This document shows, piece by piece, positions 19,401 through 25,936 of a stretch of 64,000 nt of DNA. Position 1 is the first letter of the stretch. Every line of letters begins with the position of its first letter. The DNA is from Candidatus Schekmanbacteria bacterium (GTDB lineage Bacteria; CSSED10-310; JACPHN01), in the NCBI GenBank assembly GCA_016188575.1, contig JACPHN010000086.1:1-64000 (forward strand), written 5' to 3'. Position numbers and translations under genes: made by a program. Under the pieces are notes generated by a model. That model made no database searches and was not told the origin of the DNA. It worked only from the letters and a program-made list of their open reading frames with translations.

Positions 19401-20717
19401 GAGCTCCTTTCGCTCGGGAGTCGGGCGAGTGACCGGCGCCGCCGCCGGCTCGCCGGACATCAGCAGAATATAACCGCGCTGGCCTTCAGTCGGTCCGAAG
19501 CACTCCTCGGCTCGACCAGCCTGGACGGCACGGCGCAGATCTGGGATTTGACTCTGCCCGGCGTTTTCGCGCCGCTGGTGTTGCAGATCGGCGCGGTAGA
19601 CCAGATGAATGACATCGTGTTCCATCCGGAGGGCAGTTGGGCCCTGACTTCGACCAGCCGCGGGGCGCTGATGTGGCCTCTGAGCCGGTCGCGCGCTCGT
19701 GTGCTCGCGAGCGAGAGAGATGCAGTTCGGTACGCTCTGGTCACGGCTGGCTCGCGTTACCTGGTGTCCTCCCACGCGAGCGGCGCGCTGCACATCGTGG
19801 ACCTCGGCCACCCGAACGCCGAACCCCGCGTCTTGCGCAGCCCCGGCGGGCATAGCTGGTCCAAGATGGCGGCGGATGGGGCGGGGAAGCGCATGATCGT
19901 GGGCCACACGTGGGGGGTCCCAACACTCGTGTCCGTAGAAGAAGGCACGACGCAGGTGCTCAAGGGGTTTCATGGCCCGGTCGAGGCGGTGGCAATCCGC
20001 GGCGACGGTCGTCTGGCCGCAGCCGCCGGGGGCGCTCTGGGCCCAGCGGATGCCGTGATTCGGGTCTGGGATCTGGAAACCGGGGCGGTGCGCGTACTGG
20101 ACGAAGGGCACGGAAGAGAGATGTGGAGCCTCGTGTTCCTGGACGGCGACCGACAGCTCGCCTCGGCGTCGCTCGGAGGTCTGCACCTCTGGGACCTGGG
20201 CAGCGGCCCGGTGCGGCGACTCTGGAGTGAGCCCACTCGATTCGTAGCGGCTGCTCCGGACGGTAGGACGCTACTCGCCGGCATGGCTGATGGGACGCTG
20301 ATGAGCCATGACCTCACTACCGGCGTCTCCATTCCCCTCCCCTTCCACGGCAACCGGGTGTTCGCGGTCGGTTTTGGTCCGGATGCGCGCACGATCATTA
20401 CGGGGGACGACGAGGGCGTGGTTCGGTACGGCCGGATGGGCGAGGAGCCCCACTTGCTGTACGGCCACGAAGGCACGGTCAACTCGGTTAGCTTCGATCC
20501 GCAGGGGAAGTGGATCGTCAGCGGAGGGATGGACGGTACGGTGCGCCTCTGGCCGGTGCCACAGGGCGCGCCCCTGCACACCCTGCCTCACCGCGAGCTG
20601 CTGGCGCGGTTGCGGTCGCTGACCAACGTGCGCGCCGTCGAGGAGGAGTCCAGCCAGACCGGCTACGCGCTGGCCGCCGAGCCGTTTCCCGGCTGGGCGA
20701 CGACGCCAACCTGGTAG
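16416..20717 (+). CDS. Ser/Thr kinase fused to STAND NTPase and WD40 propeller
   Basis: The product is 1433 residues from a GTG at 16416 with GCGAGG upstream. The kinase domain is at about 46-285: LLGKGGMGEVWRAFD at 52-66, Lys76, HRDIKPANL at 168-176, MDFGLA at 187-192 and MSPEQ at 210-214. An nSTAND1-type NTPase domain begins with NPYPGLESF near 296 and FFGREAEVEALW; Walker A GPSGAGKS is at 336-343 and Walker B RLVVVDQFEELF near 403-414. A TM helix follows at about 713-733 after an Arg cluster, and then many WD40 repeats (FSPDGEWLALGNGDRSIELW, later NSVSFDPQGKWIVSGGMDGT). STAND-WD40 proteins are signal-triggered switches; the kinase is presumably the output. It is the first large gene downstream of the candidate precursor peptide (about 280 bases), so a regulatory link is possible but unproven. 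Confidence 0.92.
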   Translation: MGPQGGAPAPGVSAQARGAAGRAPGAVQGEGAPLPGLAGIRTDGQRYEVRALLGKGGMGEVWRAFDRKLQVEVALKLVWAQGADQEQLLAAIRREILAAREVHSPGVCRIYDLVEIDGHDVVSMEYVDGRTLRDRLGRDGPLSPEETPSIAFQLLAGLEAIHAVGLVHRDIKPANLMITRAGRLVIMDFGLAVDPCAVELGSCSGTPAYMSPEQARGDLVDERSDVFSAALVLAELLFGERPSNRILPARLPEHPWRPHLQKALAADPAERFPSARSFLRALEETSLETGKLEGANPYPGLESFTEGSAGLFFGREAEVEALWSRIERKALLALIGPSGAGKSSLLRAGILANRPAHWGGLYFKPGASPFDFLAAALPTQSDGEPGSSAVDRFAAWAGQSRVRLVVVDQFEELFTLNPPEVQRSFAAFLAETAACDGTHVLLSMRDDFLFRCHELTDLAGVFAEVTPLGSLHGAALRRAIVQPALRHGYRFDSEELVDTMMRAVEGERGALPLLGFTASRLWDERDEDTGLLTRASYDRVGGVTGGLAQHAEKVLSLAGPARLPVVRELFRNLVTSAGTRAVRPVGALLSLFDDPQPAREVIDLLVRTRLLSAFETSGQGQQVEIIHETLISGWPRLAHWRDQDVEGAHLREQLARAAEVWQQRERPEGLLWTGEAYRDFCSWRARYPGRLTAAEEAFARSMIHLDRRRRRRRRLAGTIGAAILGCFLVAVSALYLRAETARRASDASRLLALGQLEMRTSATGALAYATAGLEIDDTESGRGFAMDALAHGPTGLWVRQSADIVWEVAFSPDGEWLALGNGDRSIELWKRDGAASRRWQAHDDAVRRLAFALDGATLASRGSPTGPIRFWSIPGGELRGEIGGSAIKVFPRTWDRSPLFYSFEGNQSTFAAYHPEGGVGPPLLRLDSCPTAGVAMSAGLVAVLLEDMVTIRIFRLEPSGPREEESLTASGSAFRKLAISASGRVLAAARADGGIELLSLGSRASDRRRRRLAGHQQNITALAFSRSEALLGSTSLDGTAQIWDLTLPGVFAPLVLQIGAVDQMNDIVFHPEGSWALTSTSRGALMWPLSRSRARVLASERDAVRYALVTAGSRYLVSSHASGALHIVDLGHPNAEPRVLRSPGGHSWSKMAADGAGKRMIVGHTWGVPTLVSVEEGTTQVLKGFHGPVEAVAIRGDGRLAAAAGGALGPADAVIRVWDLETGAVRVLDEGHGREMWSLVFLDGDRQLASASLGGLHLWDLGSGPVRRLWSEPTRFVAAAPDGRTLLAGMADGTLMSHDLTTGVSIPLPFHGNRVFAVGFGPDARTIITGDDEGVVRYGRMGEEPHLLYGHEGTVNSVSFDPQGKWIVSGGMDGTVRLWPVPQGAPLHTLPHRELLARLRSLTNVRAVEEESSQTGYALAAEPFPGWATTPTW

Positions 20718-20885
20718 GCGCGGACGTACCGAGCTGGGCCATGATCCTGACTTTGGTCATCGCGTGGTCCTGGAGGCGGCTCCGGTGGGGTGCCGATCTC
20801 AGGGACCAGCCCGTAGCATCCGGGCCCGCTTCTCGATAGTGCTCGCTAGCGTCGGTGGGCGAGCGACTGGCATATCGCGACTCCA

Positions 20886-20924
20886 TTGACCCGGCCATTC
20901 CATCATGGCATACTCTATGCCATG
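20886..20924 (+). promoter_or_regulatory. Promoter with overlapping operator palindrome for the toxin-antitoxin operon
   Basis: TTGACC at 20886-20891, a 17-base spacer and CATACT at 20909-20914 form a plausible sigma-70 promoter. Overlapping its -10 is a perfect 8-bp inverted repeat, CATGGCAT (20904-20911) and ATGCCATG (20917-20924), separated by five bases. An operator over the promoter is the usual autoregulation site of type II toxin-antitoxin operons. Confidence 0.65.
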
Positions 20925-20997
20925 GAGAGGTCTTTTGCCGGGCTGCCTCATCGGAGCCGCAGGATTGCGTGACTCGCGAGGAGGGATCCCGAATCCC

Positions 20998-21279
20998 ATG
21001 GGTAGATTTCTCATGCGCACACAAAAAGCGGTTTACAATTTTCATGTCCCGTTGCCGCAGCATCTCTATGAGGCCCTGCGCAAGGAGGCGCAGCGGAGTC
21101 GCGAGTCCGCGACGCGCATCGCCCGAGAGGGTATCGAAATGCTCTTGAAGGAACGCAGACGGCGCCAGATCGCCGACGAGATCAGAGCTTTCGCCGAAGA
21201 GCTCGCCGGCACCCGCTTCGACCTTGACCCGGATCTCGAAGAGGCTGCGGTGGAGCGTCTCCTCGACGAGAGAGGATAG
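20998..21279 (+). CDS. Antitoxin, ribbon-helix-helix type, of a MazEF-like pair
   Basis: The product is 93 residues from the ATG at 20998, which has GAGGAGGGA about a dozen bases upstream; an in-frame ATG at 21013 is an alternative start. The N-terminal part (KAVYNFHVPLPQHLYEALRK) and the following helix (ESATRIAREGIEMLLKERRR) have the strand-helix-helix pattern of CopG/RHH DNA-binding proteins. The acidic C-terminal tail (LDPDLEEAAVERLLDERG) is the likely toxin-neutralising segment. Its stop codon abuts the toxin ATG directly. It should repress its own promoter through the 20904-20924 palindrome. Confidence 0.78.
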   Translation: MGRFLMRTQKAVYNFHVPLPQHLYEALRKEAQRSRESATRIAREGIEMLLKERRRRQIADEIRAFAEELAGTRFDLDPDLEEAAVERLLDERG

Positions 21280-21639
21280 ATGAGACGAGGCGATCTTTTC
21301 TGGGCTGACATACAACCTCGTTCCGGATCGGAGCAACAGGGAACACGACCTGTCGTCGTGCTCTCACACGATTCGTTCAACGATGTTTCGGCGTGGCGAT
21401 CCGTAATCGTTGTTCCTATCTCGACATCGGCACGACAGGCCGCGCGCGGGCCAACTGTCGTCACACTTCCGAAGGGAACTGGCGGGTTGACTGAGGAGAG
21501 TGTCGCGATTGCGCACCAGATCACGACGCTGGATCGATCGAAGCTGAACAATCGGATCGGGACGTTGCCCGCTCAGTTCGTGACGCAGCTCGAACGGGCG
21601 ATCCGGAACGCCCTTGATCTGACCGAGTCGGCCGATTAG
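21280..21639 (+). CDS. MazF/PemK-family endoribonuclease toxin
   Basis: The product is 119 residues with the complete family core: MRRGDLFWADIQPRSGSEQQ at the start, GTRPVVVLSHDSFND, then VIVVPISTSARQA and HQITTLDRSKL. MazF/PemK toxins cleave mRNA at short sequences. The RGD/W start and the GTRP loop (start of the S1-S2 region) are intact, so it is probably active. It is co-transcribed with the antitoxin (zero-base spacing). The 122 bases after it lead to the convergent radical SAM gene and contain no obvious terminator. The pair may serve as a stabiliser of this accessory region. Confidence 0.9.
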   Translation: MRRGDLFWADIQPRSGSEQQGTRPVVVLSHDSFNDVSAWRSVIVVPISTSARQAARGPTVVTLPKGTGGLTEESVAIAHQITTLDRSKLNNRIGTLPAQFVTQLERAIRNALDLTESAD

Positions 21640-21761
21640 ATCCAGGCCGCGAGCTGGCCGATTCGACTTTTTCGGGAGCGCCTTGACGTCCAGCCGAATG
21701 CTCTTCGTTGGGCATCGTGGTTCCCGGCAGTCGGTCGCGAGCCGCTCACGCCCGCAGGCTG

Positions 21762-23915
21762 CTACTCGCTCCCCCTGAGCTGGCGCTGGCGGAGATACGT
21801 TTTGAGGCCGATGAATCCCGAGGGGTTTTGCCAATCCTCCGCGTGGCGGTACGGATAGCGCACGGCCAGGCTCAGCAGCCGCCCACCCTGTTCGAGCAGC
21901 AGACCCATCGCGGCGAGCTCGGCAATCGCTCCGGGGATCTCGGAAGCGTCGACGCGCGGGTTCGCGCTGAGAGGTGCCAGCGTTGGCAACGCCCGGCGAG
22001 ACCGCGCCGAATCGCACGCCACGAGAATCGCCGCCGCCGCTCCGGTGAGCGTGACCTCGCGCACGCGCGCGCCAGGGCGGGTGTCGACGATCTCGACGCC
22101 ATCGCCAACCACGCGCATGGCCAGCTCCGGGCGCTCGCCGGCAGGGCGCTTCCAGAGATCCCGCCACTCGCGAACGATCGCGCGCACGCTGGCGAGGCCC
22201 AGGCGGGACGACTCAAGGGCGGAGCTCGAATCCTCACCGCCCGTTTCCCCGCCCTCCCCGAGGTAATGCGGCGGGGACGGCTGCAGGCCGCGCTCGTTCG
22301 CGTCCTCGAAATAGTACGCCAGATTCGCCAGCGTGGGAGCATCCACGGGATAGATCAAGGAATAGGCGTGGTACGGTACCAGCGCAATTCCATGCTGCTC
22401 GGCCAGGTCGTAGTAGGGGCTGAACCGACTGTAGCGGATGCGGAAAATCCCGCCCGGAGGTTGAAGGTGCACGAGCAGCGGCAGCCAGCTTGCCATCCCC
22501 GCGTACCATTCGTCCCGCTCGCCCGGGAACCGCGACAGGAAATGCCAGGCGACGTCGATGCCGAGCTCCCGACACCAACGGAGAAGCTGGATGTTCATCC
22601 ACGCGCGGTTGCTCTTGCCGAACGACTCCAACACCGCATCGCTCATGCTTTCGATGCCGGGCTGGATGCGGTGGACCCCGGCATCCGCCATCGCCTTCAG
22701 TTGCTCGCGTTTCAGATTAGCTGGGGTTTCATAGAAGAGGTGATGGGTTCGCCCGGACGCTGTGAGCCGAGGCAACACCGAGCGGATATGGGCCGGGTCG
22801 ATGATGTTGTCCAGGACCATGAATCGCCGCGTTTCGTAGCGATCGCCCAGCGTGAGGAACTGAGTGACAGCCCTCTCCGGGGAGCACGCCCGGTAGCGAA
22901 TCCCCACGCCATTGAGGCCGCAAAATGCACAGTGGTGTTTCTCTCCCCACCAGCACCCGCGGGCGGTCTGGATGGGCAGGGCCGGGCGGATGAACCTGCC
23001 GATCGGGCTCTGGCGCAGCGCGGCGAAGTAATCGTCGAAGTCGGGAATGGGCAGGCGGTCGAGGTCGGCCACCACCGCGCGGGGGGGCTCGGGAACGCCA
23101 CGGGGGCGGGACAGGCGGGGGCGGGAAGGCATCACGCCTTGGGGGAGACGCCCTGGATCGAGGTCCCGGCCGTGCTCGAGAACGAGCTGGCACAGCTCCG
23201 GGAACAGCAGATCCGCCTCGCCGGACACGACGAAATCGACCCAGGGAAACGCGTGCTGAACCGCCTCGCCCATCTCGGCTTCGCAGTTGGCGCCGCCCAT
23301 CATGGTGATGACCTCCGGAGCCACCGCGCGGATGCGGCGCAGCAGCGCCAGGGAAGCACAGTGCTGGTCAAAGGTGGAGCTACAGCCGACGATCTTCGGC
23401 CCGCGCTCGAGGATACGGGCGGCGACCGCGTCGACGAAGATGGACGCTTGCGCTCGCGCATCGCGCAGGACCTCCTTCCAGCGTCGCTCGTCCCCGCGCT
23501 CGGCCGTCCCCACGGCGACCTGGGTGGCCACGGTCTCGAGGTAGGCGTCGCAGTCAGGTTGGAAGTCCGGAAACGCGGCGGCCGCGAACGTCCACTCCCC
23601 AAGCAGGTACGGCGGACCAGTGGCGGCCGCGATCGCGAGGTACACATCGAGGCCGATGGCCTCGGCGAACGCAAAGTCAGGGTAGAGGACTTCGCAGCGA
23701 AGCGACGAGACGCGCAGCGAGGCCTTCAACAAGCCCAGTGCGAGCGACGGGCGATTGAGCTGTGCAATCGGCATTTGCACGAGACAGACATCTATTGCGG
23801 GCTTTGACTCCTGGTGGCTCTCCCGTGCCGGCGGATTCGACGCCGAGCCGCTATCTTCGGCGGCTACCCGCCCTCCGGCGGACCCGCTGGCTCCCGCCGC
23901 GCCCCACAGGGTCAC
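21762..23915 (-). CDS. RiPP maturation radical SAM/B12-binding protein 1
   Basis: The product is 717 residues. The GTG at 23915 overlaps the stop of the AKR-like gene in a GTGA arrangement and has GGAGGGGATAC in front, so translation is probably coupled. Residues about 40-100 hold VQMPIAQLNRPSLALGLLKA, followed by a B12-binding (Rossmann-like) region at about 165-260 (PKIVGCSSTFDQHCASLALL, MMGGANCE, VDFVVSGEAD). The 4Fe-4S motif is ARGCWWGEKHHCAFCGLNG at 318-336, with Cys321, 329 and 332 in C-x7-C-x2-C spacing, as is typical of RiPP maturation radical SAM protein 1 rather than the classical C-x3-C. These enzymes modify precursor peptides, in several cases as B12-dependent C-methyltransferases. 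The peptide substrate is unknown here. It is the second gene of the AKR-rSAM minus-strand operon. Confidence 0.9.
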   Translation of the reverse strand: MTLWGAAGASGSAGGRVAAEDSGSASNPPARESHQESKPAIDVCLVQMPIAQLNRPSLALGLLKASLRVSSLRCEVLYPDFAFAEAIGLDVYLAIAAATGPPYLLGEWTFAAAAFPDFQPDCDAYLETVATQVAVGTAERGDERRWKEVLRDARAQASIFVDAVAARILERGPKIVGCSSTFDQHCASLALLRRIRAVAPEVITMMGGANCEAEMGEAVQHAFPWVDFVVSGEADLLFPELCQLVLEHGRDLDPGRLPQGVMPSRPRLSRPRGVPEPPRAVVADLDRLPIPDFDDYFAALRQSPIGRFIRPALPIQTARGCWWGEKHHCAFCGLNGVGIRYRACSPERAVTQFLTLGDRYETRRFMVLDNIIDPAHIRSVLPRLTASGRTHHLFYETPANLKREQLKAMADAGVHRIQPGIESMSDAVLESFGKSNRAWMNIQLLRWCRELGIDVAWHFLSRFPGERDEWYAGMASWLPLLVHLQPPGGIFRIRYSRFSPYYDLAEQHGIALVPYHAYSLIYPVDAPTLANLAYYFEDANERGLQPSPPHYLGEGGETGGEDSSSALESSRLGLASVRAIVREWRDLWKRPAGERPELAMRVVGDGVEIVDTRPGARVREVTLTGAAAAILVACDSARSRRALPTLAPLSANPRVDASEIPGAIAELAAMGLLLEQGGRLLSLAVRYPYRHAEDWQNPSGFIGLKTYLRQRQLRGSE

Positions 23916-24880
23916 GTATCCCCTCCGGCATCCAACCCGCCGACCTTGCGAATGAGGCCTCCGAGGTGCTCGAGTCCAGCGGCCGGGCCGTCGGGGAGCG
24001 GCCCCGCGCGGAACGCCTCCACCATCGCGTCGATCTGGCCGCGGGAGCGCGGCGCGGTGAGCAAGACGTCGGCATAGGGCAGACGCAACGCAAAGCGGTA
24101 GAGGTCGGCGGGCGACGGCAGCCAGGGGCGGTCGCGCAGCCGATAGGCGTCGAAATAGGCGGCGGCGCCGCTGCAGGTCTTGAACAGGATGCAACCCGGC
24201 CGCTCCTCCGCGGGTCGATCAAGCAGTGGGCCGGGCTCGCTTTCCAGGCCGCGATGCACCGGGTTGTAGCGGAGCATCACCACGTCGAGCAGCCCGCTGT
24301 CGAGCCAGCGGCGCGCCAGCGCCCGGTCGTGAAAGGAAGCGCCGACAAAGCGGGCGTACCCGCCGTCCTTGAGGCCCGCCGCCACCCCCACCGCGTCGGC
24401 CATGGCCTGATCGGAACGCTCCTGCGGGCCGCCGGCGCGGCGCAGCCCGAGCTGGTCGCGGAATCGCTCCAGCCAGGCGCCGTCCCGCAACTGGCCGATG
24501 GCGCTTCGAAAGACGTCGCCCGGCTCGCTGGTCACCCAACCGAACATGAAAATGTCCACGTGGTCGACCCCGAGCTCGAAGAGCTGATCGAGCAGTACCC
24601 CGGGGAGTTTTTCCGGGTGGTCGACGTACGTCACCGCCGCCAGTATGATACGCTCGCGGTGGCGCGCGCGGGAGCCGCACAGGCGGCGCACGGCGGCGCT
24701 CATGCGGCGATACGTATGGTGATGCAGATCGCTCGACCAAAAGAGGAAATTGACTCCATGGCGAACGGCGTACTCGACGTCCGGGCTGGACAGCCCGGCG
24801 CCACCGCCAATTCCCATGCGGCTGACCTGCAGCCCCGTGCGCCCCAGCGTGGCGGTGGGCAGGAGCTCATCGAGTTTCAT
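23912..24880 (-). CDS. Aldo/keto-reductase-like protein without the catalytic tetrad
   Basis: The product is 322 residues from the ATG at 24880 (a GTG at 24886 is two codons upstream). The fold signature is clear: ATLGRTGLQVSRMGIGGG, LLDQLFELGVDHVDIF, GYARFVGASFHDRALARRWL and VVMLRYNPVHRG. The catalytic positions look replaced. The Asp/Tyr region reads VNFLFWSSDLHHH instead of FFDTADVYG, the Lys strand reads IILAAVTYV instead of VIATK, and the His strand reads IFMFGWV instead of LYQIH. It may therefore be a non-redox scaffold or use other chemistry. It is followed by the radical SAM gene with a 4-base overlap and is divergent from the SpaB_C gene with only 24 bases between starts. Confidence 0.85.
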   Translation of the reverse strand: MKLDELLPTATLGRTGLQVSRMGIGGGAGLSSPDVEYAVRHGVNFLFWSSDLHHHTYRRMSAAVRRLCGSRARHRERIILAAVTYVDHPEKLPGVLLDQLFELGVDHVDIFMFGWVTSEPGDVFRSAIGQLRDGAWLERFRDQLGLRRAGGPQERSDQAMADAVGVAAGLKDGGYARFVGASFHDRALARRWLDSGLLDVVMLRYNPVHRGLESEPGPLLDRPAEERPGCILFKTCSGAAAYFDAYRLRDRPWLPSPADLYRFALRLPYADVLLTAPRSRGQIDAMVEAFRAGPLPDGPAAGLEHLGGLIRKVGGLDAGGDT

Positions 24881-24904
24881 GGGCACGACCGGAGTAAGGA
24901 TCGC

Positions 24905-25906
24905 ATGACGAAGGATTGCTTGCAGACGATCTTATCTGCGTGGGAGGCGCGGGGCAAGGGCGAACGGCTCGCCGCGCTCGCGCAGGGTGCGGGGATGACG
25001 CCGCACCGCCTGATGTGGCTGACAGAGCGTTTCATCGCAGGCGGGCTCGACCGTGTTGCCAGGGCGAGCGACGAGCTGGGTTGGGTGCAGATCGGCCTGA
25101 TCGTCTCACCGCAGGCAAGCGCCGAGGCGATCGGGCACTCGAGCCTGCTCGCGGTCGTGTCCCGCTGGCAGGGCGAGGGCCTGATCCGGCGCTTCTGGTT
25201 CATGCGCAAGCCGCCAGGATTCCGGCTGCGATTCGAAGTGCCCGCCGAACGGGAGGACGAGCTGCGGCGAGCGGTTGAGGATCTCGTTCGGGACCTGATC
25301 GCGAGCGGCGCGTGCGGAGGCCACGAGCTCGGAATCTATGATCCCGAGGTGTTCCAGTTCGGCGGCGAGGCGGGGCTGGAAGTCGCTCACGACTGGTTCG
25401 CTGCGGACAGCCTGCTGTGCCTGGAATACCTACGGGAACGAGCCGGCGGCAGGGCGGCGCCGGCGCCCATGGTCATGGGCTTGATGGTGACACACCACCT
25501 GTTCCGCGGCGTCTGCCTTGACGACTGGGAGGCGTGGGATTGCTGGCGGCGGATGGACCTGGCGGGTCGACGGCCGCCGGTTTTCGAGGACACGCGCCCG
25601 GAGGTCGAAAAGCGTCATCGCGCGGTGCGCGCCCGACTGGCCGCGCTCGTCGCGGCGCATCGCGAGCTCCCGAATCGGCTTGGCGGCGAGCTCGGCCGGA
25701 TGCTCGGCCAGTGGTACGAGGCCAACCGCCGGGCGACCGCGGGCCTGGCGGCCGCCGCGAAGCGGGGCGAGCTGCTGTACGGCCCGCGCCTCATCGTCCC
25801 GTGGATGGCCATCTTTCACTGGAACCGCCTCGGCCTGGCAATCGTCGATCAGCATAGCCTCGTCTACCAGATGCAAGCGTTGCTCGACCCCAAGCAGGAG
25901 CGCTGA
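24905..25906 (+). CDS. Stand-alone SpaB_C (lantibiotic/thiopeptide-type) elimination-domain protein
   Basis: The product is 333 residues from the ATG at 24905, with AAGGA five bases before it. Residues 1-50 are a small helical cap (CLQTILSAWEARGKGERLAA). The rest matches the thiopeptide-type bacteriocin biosynthesis domain, with WVQIGLIV, FWFMRKPPGFRLRFEV at about 97-112, YDPEVFQFGGEAGLEVAHDW, and a C-terminal MAIFHWNRLGL. In full-length LanB this domain removes glutamate from glutamylated Ser/Thr to leave dehydroamino acids; stand-alone versions do this, or cycloaddition, in thiopeptide pathways. The matching LanB glutamylation protein is the convergent next gene (31-base gap). The two halves of one activity are on opposite strands. 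Confidence 0.88.
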   Translation: MTKDCLQTILSAWEARGKGERLAALAQGAGMTPHRLMWLTERFIAGGLDRVARASDELGWVQIGLIVSPQASAEAIGHSSLLAVVSRWQGEGLIRRFWFMRKPPGFRLRFEVPAEREDELRRAVEDLVRDLIASGACGGHELGIYDPEVFQFGGEAGLEVAHDWFAADSLLCLEYLRERAGGRAAPAPMVMGLMVTHHLFRGVCLDDWEAWDCWRRMDLAGRRPPVFEDTRPEVEKRHRAVRARLAALVAAHRELPNRLGGELGRMLGQWYEANRRATAGLAAAAKRGELLYGPRLIVPWMAIFHWNRLGLAIVDQHSLVYQMQALLDPKQER

Positions 25907-25936
25907 CCCGCGATCCGTGGGTCTGGCGCGATCGCG

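Noticed and set aside
21708-23807. 699-codon plus-strand frame
   Set aside because: Antisense to the radical SAM gene, whose cysteine motif and B12 region are unambiguous.
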